Source: Nitzschia sp. pyKryTriq1
Taxonomy: Eukaryota > Bacillariophyta > Bacillariophyceae > Bacillariales > Bacillariaceae
DNA length: 64,000 nt
Assembly (NCBI GenBank): GCA_956465555.1
Contig: OY101121.1
Span: forward strand, 1,264,722-1,328,721
Direction of reading: 5' to 3'
This document shows, one piece after another, positions 42,987 through 53,363 of the stretch. Position 1 is the first letter of the stretch. The number at the start of each line of letters is the position of its first letter. The position numbers were made by a program, and so were the translations under genes. Below the pieces are notes generated by a model. The model saw nothing but the letters and a program-made list of their open reading frames with translations, had not been told where the DNA came from and ran no database searches.

Positions 42987-45870
42987 CTACGCCTCCTTGA
43001 TGATCGCTTGGAACGAAAAGGGGGCGAAGCGGACACCGTCGGCCTTGAAAAACTTGTTCTGGAACTCAACCCAGTGCAAACGAAGTGCATGGAGAAAACA
43101 TTCGAGAACGTCCATGGCCAACAACACACCGAACGTAACTCCAGCGAAAACTCCAAAGCCAATGTAAGTGGCAAACCAGCCCCACGACGCGTCAATGTTC
43201 AAAGTGGAAAGCATAGCCTTCTCCCAGAACACGGTGGCGAGCTCGGAGTGGGCAAGCGACAGGGCCCAAAGACGAAGATAAGATGCGGTGTTGGAAACCA
43301 TACCAAGAACGAACTCAATGGTTTCGATGGCTTGATGGATCACGATCTCACCAAAGTTGTGCTCTTCCCCATCCTCGTCGTCGTGAACAAGAGCATCTTC
43401 CTCGTCGCTGTGATGGTGAATAGGCTGATGAGTCTGCTGGCTAAGGATGTAGGGCTTCGCAAGAAGCAAGACGGGAACAGAACAGAGGGCGCAGAGTAAC
43501 AAGATGTTCTGGATACCGGCTTGTCCGGGGTACATGGGTTCGGCCACATTTCCGGGCTGAAGAGCAATGTTGATCAACGTAGTGATGAGGTTAGGGGGTT
43601 GACAACCATCACCGTCTCCACCATAGTTCAATGGGCACTTGGCGACGGTGTTGTCGCCCTCTTGGCACGAGTAGCCCCAGGGAGTACAGTAACCAGTGCC
43701 GACCTTATCGCAAACAACCCATTCGCCGTTGTAGTCAGGACTGCCCCACCCATCACCATCAGGGTCGAGACAGGTGGCGGAGAGCATGCGAGAGTTCCAG
43801 TCCGTGCTCCACTTCAAGAAAATGAGAAACACCATGTAAATGAAGAGCGAAACAGCAAAGACAACCATAGGAATGAACTCGAACAAAAAGTCCAACCTCT
43901 CGCCGAAGTAAATGGCATTGATACCCTTCAAGCAAGTACCCATAAACATCTGGAAAATACCGAAAATGACCGACAACTTCATCTTGAACGAGTTGAAGAA
44001 CAACAGTTCGTTGGTAGATACGTGCCAGATCGGATCCAAGCCAAATGGGTATACCGATTCGTCGCTTCCGTACTGGGAGGTTGGCTGGGCCTTGGCACCT
44101 TCTGCAACGCTACCATATTCCTGTCCTTCGAAAGCCCACCTGGATCCAAACAAGTTTAGACCAAGCGAAAAGCAGTCGTTGTAAATAAGACCCGCATAGA
44201 TCGCAAAGAAGCCCATCATGAGAAGCATATAGCGTCCTATGTGCATTCCTGCGGTTAGCTCATCCAACTTGACTCCGTCGTTCTTCTTTTCGTTCAAGAC
44301 CAACATCAAACCAACGATGAAGAGGAAGAGTCCGTGACCGACATCTCCGTACATCACACCGAACAAAAATGGAAAGGTGGCCGCCGTAAAGAGAGCAGGG
44401 TTTGCTTCTCGATAACGAGGGATACCATAGGTGTTGACAAACTCTTGGAACCCGTAGGTGAACTTGTTCGTCATGAAATGGGTGGGCGGAGTGGGCCAAG
44501 GCTGAGGGACGAGGTCGACGTGACTGGGCATGTTCGAATCCATGTTGGAGTGCGCCTTTTCGACGGCCTCGCGGGCGTCGGGAAAGTGCTCACTGACAAC
44601 CCATCCTTCTCCACGAAGCATACCCGAGACATCAGCCTTGAACATGTTCAAGGAGTGGTACACAGCCTTCTCCTTGAGGACGATCCAGGTCCAACGTTCC
44701 ACGTGTTGGGCAAGCATTTGGCAAATGCGGTAGCGAGTGTCTTGGTTCTTCAAAAGCACGGTGCGGGAGTCCACAAGTTCTTGGGCATTCTCGGTCAACA
44801 TGGCGGAGACAGCGGTAGTATCATCCATGTCGGGAAGAGTGTAACGGTGAGCGCTAAAGGCGTCGCAGATCTTCTTCAACTTGACTTCGATGCTTTCCGA
44901 TTTATAAAAGATAATAAAGACAGATTTCTCCACCAAGTTCCCGCTCTCTGGATCTGTAATAGGTTGATCGATGGGGGCAAAACGAGTGTAGCAATTACCA
45001 CGTGTTGCTCTGAACACCATTCGCTCAAATCGCTGGCGTTCGTCAGTGGCAACAACTCCCTACAATTCAAAAAAAAGACAATCAAGTGAGACAAGTCCTC
45101 CGGATAAGCCAAAAATGCCATTCTGTGCCAAGTCAATAACTTACCGTGATGGAAGCGAATCTCATGTCCAAGTCGGGCCTGTTTCCCATCGTGTCCGCGG
45201 ACAAGAGATCAGTGACGGTCGAGGCGACAGTAGTAGGTGCTCCGCTGCGGGCACCGAGACGAGCGCCGTCGGCCAAGAAAAAGCGGCGAGCCTTTTCGAG
45301 AACTTCCTGTAGCTCAACCTTCTCGTTGTACTCAATAGTAAGTTTCTCACTAAAGGAGTTCAACTCCCGGAGCTGAGATTCGTAACCTCCGAGTTCCGCT
45401 TCAAGTGTCTTCAAGAGCTGCGCGCCGCTTGCCTTAGAAGACTCCCCGGATCCATCGAGAAGGCCAGGAGAGCTAAGGAACGCGTCCACGTTTCCGGCGG
45501 AGGTGATATCAAGCTCGAACTTGTCGATTTCCGCATGGAAGAATCGAAGCTTGCGCTCCAGTTCATCGCAACGCTTGACGTACGACACGTAACGGCGCTG
45601 GAAAGGAGTCAAGTCGGGGTTCAACTACCGGTATAAAAAAGGGAAGTGTGGAAAGACAAAATGAGGAACTTTTCACCACAATTAAATAACAAGCATCAAT
45701 ACAGAGGTCCCATAGATGCTCCAGCGGATCGATTTCAAATTGATAGTACGTACATCAGTGAACTGAATCGCGCCGAGCCTTCCCAGATCGGAAAGGCAGT
45801 CATGAGCGGCGTCTTCGTTCATGATGATGGAGATGTACTCCATCGGCTCCGAACGGAACCATTTCGCCAT
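42987..45870 (-). CDS. V-type H+-ATPase subunit a
   Basis: Membrane stator subunit of the vacuolar proton pump that forms the proton half-channels. Three exons, 45870-45754, 45624-45145 and 45059-42987, join as AIQFTD-LNPDL and ASIT-GVVATDE, giving 889 residues. The cytosolic N-domain starts MAKWFRSEPMEYISI and contains FERMVFRATRGN. The membrane half contains GVMYGDVGHGLFLF, the FGSRWAFEGQEYG stretch and helix 7 with SNTASYLRLWALSLAHSEL, whose Arg (about residue 795) is the essential proton-exchange residue. The lumenal loop at about residues 623-686 (43600-43790) holds an extra Cys-rich insertion with CLDPDGDGWG and similar DG repeats. The first intron's acceptor lies in ACCGGTAG. Confidence 0.93.
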
Positions 45871-46440
45871 GTTATTGAAGTCTTGAGGATCCGCAGCACG
45901 GTATCAAATAATACGCTTGAGTCCTGATGCTACTGTAACCCTGCAACAAAGAGCAAGCTGCAAGAGATCCAAGTAAAGTTAGTCTTGCTACTATACCTGC
46001 TGCAATGAACATATGTACAGGTAACGCACAGATCGTGATGAAGAGAGTTTTCAGGGATCGAACTTCGCCCTCCCTGCGCATGCAGTCGCTGTGCTCTGTG
46101 CTGTTCCGAAGCAAGGCGCGCGCACAGTTGCTCTTGATTTTTTCGGCACTTTGGCACGCACGCGCGTCCAGGCAGGATAGGAGATGCCTGCTCTCAAAAT
46201 ATGTTCGGATTGGTCATTCCTGTTGATTGGTCTGGACGTCTCCAGGTTTTGTTTCGCGATTGCGAGATTTTGATGATGTTTCGTTCGTGTGCGTCGCCAC
46301 TCATCCTCTTCACTCGTAACTCGTACAGTACCCACATGCGTCCTTATCGACTTTCGACTTTCAAACAGATGATTGCTGCTGTCATTTTCGTTTCTCTCAT
46401 CTAAATCCCTCTCTACTAGTAGTAGAGCATTAGCATCATT
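45871..46440. promoter_or_regulatory. Shared divergent promoter region, V-ATPase a / PRP17
   Basis: 570 bp between two genes that start in opposite directions, so both promoters lie here. Alternating CG near 46118 and 46157 (GCGCGCG-like) was noticed. No specific box is recognised. Confidence 0.4.
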
Positions 46441-48255
46441 ATGGATTTGCTTGGAAACTACGATGGTGATTCGAACGACGAGGGCAGCACCGGTAGTGGC
46501 AACGACGAAGGAGAAGGAGAGCCCTCGTCCGCTCAGCCCAAAGTCCATCGACCCGATCGACGCTACTTACAAGCGGCGCCTTCCATTTCCGTCATGACCA
46601 AGCGCAAACATGGACAGGAGCTAATTGTGAGGGTAGATCCCGCCACCAACATGGCGATTACAGAACCGATCCAAGGTCCTGCCGCAATGGATCCACACGA
46701 TCCTTCCACCAAGGCGGGTGGGAAAACCGAAGCCAATGTTGCTTTCGATATCGTCGATTTCAAGAAACAGCGAGCGCAGTTTCAAAAGACGGGAAAGGCG
46801 TTGGCACCAGGATCTAAAGACTCGACTGTGGTACGAACAGCATTAGGCTACAACAGAAGTCGACTAGAAGCGTTTGAAAAGCAGGAGCAAGAGCGACGCA
46901 AGCGGCCCAAATTTGACAGCAAAGAAAAGGAACCTCTAGTGTATGGCTCGGATGACGAAGCTGAGCACGGTATATGGGCCCCACCGTCCAAGGAAGAGCG
47001 CTGGAATGCAGAAAATCAGTTGACGGATGTTCAGAAGGGTGGTCTGGATTCTTTGGCGCCCGAGCAGCTGGCAGAGCGAGAGTATATCAAAGAACGGGAC
47101 CGTCTTCAGGGGGCTGCCCAAGAAGAAAAGGAAGAATCGAGGGGCTGGGAGCAGCTCATGGAGAGAAAAATGTCCCATCTCTTACCTCCGAAGATGGAAG
47201 ATGAACCCTGCGAGCCGTCCACTACCTTTCACGGGAAAGAAGAAACCAACTACAAGGGCCTTTCATGGACGGCTCCACCGGCTGGGATGGGATCCCTGGT
47301 GGCTTCGAACGAGCCTCTGGAAATGGATCACCACAAATGTTTTGTGCCTAAAAAGTGTGTTCATCGATTCACTGGACATACCAAGGGTGTCCAGCGGATA
47401 CGACTGTTTCCAAAGACCGGGCATTTGTTATTGAGCGGAGGTCTAGATGGGAAATGCAAGGTCTGGTCCGTCCCTGACCGGAAAGTCATGCGGACTTACG
47501 AGGGACACACCGCTGGCGTCCGAGACGTGCAGTTCAATCACGATGGATCCAAATTTGTTTCTGGTGCCTTTGATCGGTACCTCCGATTATGGGACACGGA
47601 AAGCGGCAAGGTCCTGCAAACGTTTACCAATAAGAAGGTCCCGTACTGCATTGAGTTTTATCCACATGACGACAATTTCTTTGTGGTTGGATGCAGCGAC
47701 AATAAGATCATCACCTATGATGCAACGAGCGGTGAAATCACACAAGAATACAATCATCACTTGGCACCCGTGAACTCCATTGTGTTTGTCGAAGACAACG
47801 GGACCAAGATGGTTACATCTGGCGATGACAAGAAGGTGCTGGTCTGGGAATGGGATATTGGCGTCCCGATCAAATACATTTCGGACCCCACGATGCATTC
47901 CATGCCTTGTCTGGTGATGCATCCGTCGCTGCAGTACTTTGCTGCTCAGTCGCTGGACAACACCATTTGCGTGTTTCAGGCCGGCAATCGATTTTCTTTG
48001 CAAAAAAAGAAAAAGTTTAGCGGTCACCAGGTGGCAGGGTATGCCTGCGAGCCTGCCATCAGCCCAGATGGCCAATTTCTTGTGTCTGGAGATGGAAAGG
48101 GGAAATTATTCTTTTGGGAATGGAAGCGAAGCAAGGTATTGCAAAAATATCGGGCACACGACAGTGGTCCTGCCATTGCCTGTGTGTGGCATCCGATTGA
48201 TCCGTCTGTAGTATTTTCCTGTGGATGGGATGGCATTATCAAAATGTGGCAATAA
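46441..48255 (+). CDS. PRP17: PRP17/CDC40 pre-mRNA splicing factor
   Basis: Nuclear WD40 protein that acts in the second catalytic step of splicing. Single exon, 604 residues, close to the human CDC40 length (579). The start MDLLGNYDGDSNDE matches the family's short acidic opening, and the middle has the family's RRKRPKFDS-like and YGSDDEAEHGIWAPP segments. Seven WD40 blades occupy about residues 300-604, including HRFTGHTKGVQRIRLFPKTG, DGKCKVWSVPDRKVMRTYEG (20 residues), HTAGVRDVQFNHDGSKFVSG (20), FDRYLRLWDTESGKVLQTF and the final PSVVFSCGWDGIIKMWQ. It converges with RRP8; the two stop codons are only 69 bp apart. Confidence 0.93.
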   Translation: MDLLGNYDGDSNDEGSTGSGNDEGEGEPSSAQPKVHRPDRRYLQAAPSISVMTKRKHGQELIVRVDPATNMAITEPIQGPAAMDPHDPSTKAGGKTEANVAFDIVDFKKQRAQFQKTGKALAPGSKDSTVVRTALGYNRSRLEAFEKQEQERRKRPKFDSKEKEPLVYGSDDEAEHGIWAPPSKEERWNAENQLTDVQKGGLDSLAPEQLAEREYIKERDRLQGAAQEEKEESRGWEQLMERKMSHLLPPKMEDEPCEPSTTFHGKEETNYKGLSWTAPPAGMGSLVASNEPLEMDHHKCFVPKKCVHRFTGHTKGVQRIRLFPKTGHLLLSGGLDGKCKVWSVPDRKVMRTYEGHTAGVRDVQFNHDGSKFVSGAFDRYLRLWDTESGKVLQTFTNKKVPYCIEFYPHDDNFFVVGCSDNKIITYDATSGEITQEYNHHLAPVNSIVFVEDNGTKMVTSGDDKKVLVWEWDIGVPIKYISDPTMHSMPCLVMHPSLQYFAAQSLDNTICVFQAGNRFSLQKKKKFSGHQVAGYACEPAISPDGQFLVSGDGKGKLFFWEWKRSKVLQKYRAHDSGPAIACVWHPIDPSVVFSCGWDGIIKMWQ

Positions 48256-48303
48256 GCAAATAAATGACTACGCTTCTCAAGATAAAATTGTATCCTAACA
48301 GTG

Positions 48304-48329
48304 ATGCTACTGCTACTGCTACTGCTACC
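48304..48329. repeat. (CTACTG)n microsatellite between convergent genes
   Basis: A short GCTACT repeat lies between the stop codons of PRP17 and RRP8 and just overlaps the RRP8 3' end, where it encodes part of the final Arg-rich codons. Confidence 0.6.
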
Positions 48330-49392
48330 GCCGCTTGTAGATGCATGGCTTGGCAGAGAACGTTAGTTTCTTGTCGGGCCTCTTCCCCGTCTTCTCAAGC
48401 TCGAGCACAAGAAACATTTTATTGGATAAATCTTTCTTTGTACACTTGAATCCTAGTTCCTTGAGAACGTCAACAAACTCTGATAGCGTGCCTGCATTTT
48501 TCGTGGTGTCTTTCTCGTTTCCTTTCGACGACTTCTTGGAATGGCTGTATTCAATACGTGAACGGACCTCTGCAATTTTGACTTTTCCGTCATCTTTCAA
48601 GACTCTGTGAGCCTCGCGAATAAAGTCTGCCAAATTTGTCCCCATCAGTGACAAGCAAAAGACACAAACATCCACTGATTTGTCTTTCAAAGGTACATTT
48701 GCCATATCACAAGCTGTGACCAGTTCATTGGGTGACACCAAATCGAAAGAATGAACATTGAATGGTGTCTTCCCCTTGTGCTGTACTTTCAACAAGTCCC
48801 TTGCTAGCTGAGCATCACCGCAACCAAAGTCCGCAACGACACATTGCGACGACTGATATTTGCTGGACAACCACCTGACAATCACGTCCACTGGGTTGAC
48901 GGGCCAGCTTTCTACTTGATGACGAAAGCCTTCGTGATATTGTTCGAATAACTCTGGATTTTGCGAAAAGCGTTCAAAGGACTCCTCCGATGTTTTTGTG
49001 TAGAGCTCCTCATTCAGAATTCGGAAACGAGACCCCGATAGACGGGCCTTGAAAGCATTCTGTAACTTCGACGAAGAATTGTTCTGGGTTTCGGCTTCTT
49101 CGACATCGGGCAAGGAGGAGGAGGCTGCAACCATTTTACTGGGTGGAATAGGAGACGAATCTTTTTTATTTTGTTTTGATATCAACATTCGCATACGCTT
49201 CTTTTTGCTTTTACTCCATGACTTTTCGCCTTCGGTGGCGGCAGGATCTTTCGACACAGCGGGGGTCGGTTGTTCTTTAGTAGGAGTAGGAGTTTGAGTG
49301 CTGTTTCTCTTCTTCATCCGCGATTTCTTCGCGGATCCCTCGGGACCATCTTGTCTGCCCCTGGCAGTTTCGGGATGTGGCCTCTTTCCCAT
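48325..49392 (-). CDS. RRP8: RRP8-type rRNA N1-adenine methyltransferase
   Basis: Nucleolar SAM-dependent enzyme; in yeast RRP8 makes m1A645 of 25S rRNA. Single exon of 355 residues. The basic N-terminal 75 residues (KKSRMKKRN, SKSKKKRMRM) are a nucleolar signal. The conserved family segments are LQNAFKARLSGSRFRILNE (19), LYTKTSEESFERFSQNPELF (20), EQYHEGFRHQVESWPVNPVD (20), motif I VVADFGCGDAQLA, the SFDLVSPN segment, VDVCVFCLSLMGTN and the late GRPxKK-like GKRPDKK with LKPCxYKRR-like AKPCIYKRR end. All match yeast and human RRP8. No part is missing. Confidence 0.92.
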   Translation of the reverse strand: MGKRPHPETARGRQDGPEGSAKKSRMKKRNSTQTPTPTKEQPTPAVSKDPAATEGEKSWSKSKKKRMRMLISKQNKKDSSPIPPSKMVAASSSLPDVEEAETQNNSSSKLQNAFKARLSGSRFRILNEELYTKTSEESFERFSQNPELFEQYHEGFRHQVESWPVNPVDVIVRWLSSKYQSSQCVVADFGCGDAQLARDLLKVQHKGKTPFNVHSFDLVSPNELVTACDMANVPLKDKSVDVCVFCLSLMGTNLADFIREAHRVLKDDGKVKIAEVRSRIEYSHSKKSSKGNEKDTTKNAGTLSEFVDVLKELGFKCTKKDLSNKMFLVLELEKTGKRPDKKLTFSAKPCIYKRR

Positions 49393-49968
49393 GGTGGATA
49401 TATGTTATTATTTTTAATGTTTTACTATTCAAAGAAGGAGATACTTGTGTACATATCCCGTCGTCGCTCTATTTCACAGTCTCCTTGATCTTCTATATTA
49501 TAAATCTGAGCCGCGATCTTTTTCGTTGGTTCTGGGAAAGGGCCGCCTGGCCGTCCTACGCAATGTTCGTCCTGTCATTATAGAATAATCTAAAATCGAC
49601 TATTCCGATCAATGGAACTCCGTTCGAAGGAACGCATTTTAGAGAGTATTATTGGAAATAAATTTCTCTGGAATCTACTCGTTCACAAAATCGGCTGGAT
49701 TTAGCATGGAAGCTCACTTTTTCCGCATTTTTGACACAAATCAGGGTCGGACAATGATGTTTTTTCCATCTTTCTCACGCATGCACGACCAAAACCCAAA
49801 ACGACGTCGACGGTCGACGAAGAACAAAGATCCCTTTTTTGACGACAGGAAGGCGTCAAGAAGTTCTTATTGTGTTCTGTGTTGTCTTTCGTTGCCCATT
49901 TCATCCCACCATAAGCTGACCACTCGAATGCATCCTATCCTTTACTGAAACCCCCCGTTTCTTTCGAA
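49393..49968. other. Intergenic region
   Basis: Divergent promoter space between RRP8 and the small secreted protein. One 98-codon frame (49652-49948) has no signal or motif and was not called. Confidence 0.4.
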
Positions 49969-50286
49969 ATGAACCCCTTCAGAGTTATTCAAGTTCTGAT
50001 CCTCGCTAGCTTCGCTGTATCTGGCACGGACGCTCTGGCCAACCGTCAAGTTCCCTCCGTTGGAACGAGCGCTTCAGAACAAACTTCCTTGTACGGATAC
50101 ACCTACGGTGAGAGTTGCCTCTTTGGCGGCGCCGCTTCCTACTCCGCGACTACCCTTTGGACGGGAAAGAAAGCTCAAGCGCAGCAACATGGTGAAAGCA
50201 ATGATGTCATGCCAACATTTCCAACCGCGTTTGTTCCCAACAATGTGAAACAACGGGGATCGCATGTTTTCCCCCGCCAACCGTAA
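49969..50286 (+). CDS. Small secreted or plastid-targeted protein, 105 residues
   Basis: I do not recognise a family. Residues 1-23 form a clear signal peptide (MNPFRVIQVLILASFAVSG) with a likely cleavage near TDALA-NR. The mature part is about 80 residues, Ser/Thr/Ala-rich with a TSLYGYTYGESCLFGGAASY segment (20 residues) and a single Cys, and ends basic. One Cys argues against a disulfide-rich effector. A start by an unusual alternative codon is not needed. Confidence 0.5.
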   Translation: MNPFRVIQVLILASFAVSGTDALANRQVPSVGTSASEQTSLYGYTYGESCLFGGAASYSATTLWTGKKAQAQQHGESNDVMPTFPTAFVPNNVKQRGSHVFPRQP

Positions 50287-50689
50287 CACCACGTTGACAT
50301 CCTTTTCCGCATCCCCCACCATCCCCAGAAAAATACAGTACCACCACATTCCCGCCAGCAATAAGCCTTGATCATTTCCAGTATGTATTTCCTCTCTTAT
50401 ATATTTTGTACTGGCTGTATGAATATTTAGTCTACTCTATTTTGCCGAGGACAAGGAAGCTTGCAATCGCCCCTAAACCACGGTAGACGATTCTACTGGA
50501 CGCCTTTATTCTTTTGAAAATAACGCTTTTCGAAGAAGGTGATATAATATTAGACTACTCGTACTGTTTTTACCCGGCGACGTTATGTACTATCAAGAAG
50601 GCAAAACACCTGGCAAGACAAAATTATATGACATATTTACAGTTAGTCACTGGTAATAATAGTTGAAAGTATTGCTTCGAGGTTTGCTC
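50287..50689. other. Convergent intergenic space
   Basis: 3' flanks of the small secreted protein and the guanylate cyclase gene. Nothing else was recognised. Confidence 0.4.
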
Positions 50690-53363
50690 CTAGTCGTCTA
50701 GTATTCGCAGGGCTTCATCAACAGCATTTGAAACAGGCATTGACCCCATCGAGGACCCACCCTTTCCTTCTTCTGGGATAATTTCATCATAGTTCTCGCC
50801 ATCGAGAAAACCTCCCAGCATTTGTAATAATTCAAACTTTGAAGGGGTATAGCTCGATCTGCCCGACACTCCCAAAGGGGAAGGCATCGCGGATGAAGCA
50901 AACGACGCGGAGGATGAATGAAAGTCTGTTGAGGAGCCATCGAAGCTCGCATCGTCCAGATCTCCGAGGCTTTCATTCTGTTCGTTTCTTGCCATGGGTG
51001 GGCGGCCAGGACCCGACGCTGGAGCTGCGATAGGTGCCTTCTTTGCTACTCGTCGTGCTATACAGTCCTCTTGTTTCAACATCTCACCGAACTTCTCCAT
51101 GATTTCGGCATCGAGAGCCTTCAGCATTGCCGTATTGGTCAACGCGTTGTCCTCGGTGGACGACAACCAGTAGGTTGGGATGGCTCCTTTACCCTTCATC
51201 TCAACCATTCCACGAGAATCGTGCACAAAATCATCTGGAGCACGCTTTAGAAGCTCAATCATCGTAGTCATGGAACTATGGATGCGACCTGCTTCTCCGG
51301 TGCCCTCATGCCGCGCTGTTGTATTGACGGTGTCTCCAAAAACGCAGTATCTCGGATTGGTTACACCAACGATTCCACTCGCACATCTACCAGAATTCAC
51401 CCCGATCCGGAGGTTGATTCGGGAACCGTCAAGGGGAGAAAGCACTCGTTGACAGCAATAGTTCACAGCCACAGCGAAGTTGGCAACATTGACAGCGTGA
51501 TTAACATCGCTATCCGGGAGTCCACAGGCGGCTACGTATGCGTCTCCAACTGAAAGAAGGAAAATGCGTTAGGAATGACCACTTTCCATTGTGACCATGA
51601 GCAATCTGGCAACGTAGAAAAGTTACTTACTTGTCTCAATCTTGAACAGATTGAACCTTCCTGCCAAGAAATCCATCAACATATAAAGACGGTTCAACAT
51701 GTCAACCACCTCAGTAGGGTCAATGTGTTTGCAAATGTTTGTGAAACCAACAATATCGGAAAAGAACATGGTAACATTGTGATGCACACGAGGCTTGACG
51801 GTTTCTCCTTTTCGCAAGCCTTCCGCCGCATGTTGTGGGAGCAGAGATTCAAGCAGCTCTTTCTCCGTCTGAAGTGTTTTACTTAGTTTCTCCATCTTGA
51901 GCGCATTGTTGAGCTGCCTGCTCAGATGTTCCCTGAGGAAAATTACATCGCGATAAGCCCCATGCGCCGGAAGGTCGCTCATCGTGAGACGCATCGCCCT
52001 GAGCTCCTCGAGGTTATTAGCCTCGGGGCACAACACCAGCATAGCCTCTCCTGGGTTTGTTGCTACCAAGGTCCCCTTGAACAATACATTTGATGGTGCA
52101 GACTCCAAGATACACTTCAAGGTGAACTCCTGGTCCTCCAGCTTCCTCATCCAACTGCGTGTCCACTTTGCTGGTTTAGGCTGAACAAATTCGAAAACTT
52201 CGTCAACGTCATAGTTGCTGAGGAGATTTTCATTTGTGCCAAGCGCTTTAGGGAGATTCATTCCGACTTGTGATATCGCAAAGTCTTGGTCGATTACAAC
52301 ATGGTACGGGAAGAGTTTCTGAGTTGTGGACGATGACAAACTTCCAGATTCGAAAGTGCCTGGCTCTACTTCACCTCCGGATTCCAACGAGTATCCACCC
52401 CTAGAGTGACCAGACCCTCCCGACAACTTTGACGACACAGATCCACGTCTTCCCGATCGACCACCACCGAAAGGGCAGCTTTTCTTGGGGTTGCCGGCAA
52501 GTTTGGTGTTCTTGCTGCCATTGCTATTGTCCGCAAGAGAGTATTCAGTGACAGACGCCGTGTCCAGAGTTCCGTCGGTAGAATCTGGAGCATAGTGGGC
52601 ATTGATGACCATTCCTGACATTGGACATTTCACAGTTGCTGAACCGTTAACTTGTGCCTTGTTCAAGGACGCCGTTGTAGACCATAATTTCGGTAAGTCA
52701 TCGGAATTTTCTGTGGCAACAACCCAGCTGCAAATATAATGAGGAATACCGCTCAACGTGTGAGGCAAGGCTGTATACCAGGTAAAAGGGTCAGGCTAAC
52801 AGACGGTATAGGCTAACGCACCTTGTGAATTTAGCTCCTTCTTCTCCTTGTGTCGACACGAGTGTCATGTTAATGTCGAGTTTGAATTCAAGTTTGGCAA
52901 CTTCGGTCACGATACCCTCGGCAAGAGGTGCCAGGTAGTTCCCTCGTGATGACATATAGAATAGTGCCAGTGTGCCATCAGCATTCTCTTCGCACCAGAA
53001 CTCGGGCATTTTCATCTTGTTGGGTAATGTCTTTTGAAGATGTCCGTGAATCGCGTTGATTCCAGCCATCCACTCTTTCAGGGTGTGCCCTTGGCAGCAC
53101 AGCAAATTCTCGTACCCTTCGTCAACGATATACTTGACGAAGTGAACACCCAAGCGTCGATACACTTCCTCCATTGGCATGCCCGTTAGTTCGCTTGTGG
53201 CTTCCACCAGGACTACCGTGCTTTCGTCATGGTAATTCTCTAATTTCAGGAAACCGTCGTCCTTCACATCACAGCCTGCTGATTCTTTAATAGCATGCCA
53301 CATTTTAACGCCGAAGGCGCTGATGATGAATTTCTCAATGCAGTCGTTGATGAAACCCAACAT
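50690..53363 (-). CDS. H-NOX-domain soluble guanylate cyclase
   Basis: Three exons, 53363-52822, 52727-51631 and 51549-50690, join as KFTS-WVVATE and KIET-IGDAYV, giving 832 residues. The N-terminal H-NOX (HNOB) domain has the proximal heme His at residue 106 (GINAIHGHL) and the YxSxR heme-propionate motif as YMSSR at 136-140, one position off human sGC beta-1. An HNOBA/PAS-like region and a coiled linker (RQLNNALKMEKLSKTLQTEK, 20) follow, then a class III cyclase: metal Asp in FFSDIVGFT and GDAYV, guanine-specifying Glu in KIET and Cys in RYCVFGD, and the Asn/Arg pair in VNTTAR. One chain thus holds every catalytic residue, so it could work as a homodimer making cGMP in response to NO (or another gas). 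The C-terminal tail is Ser-rich. Confidence 0.92.

Noticed and set aside
43521-44159. Plus-strand frame of 212 codons
   Set aside because: Antisense to the membrane half of V-ATPase subunit a.
46051-46548. Minus-strand frame of 165 codons between V-ATPase a and PRP17
   Set aside because: It overlaps the PRP17 start on the opposite strand and has low-complexity, motif-free content; the region is better read as a shared promoter.
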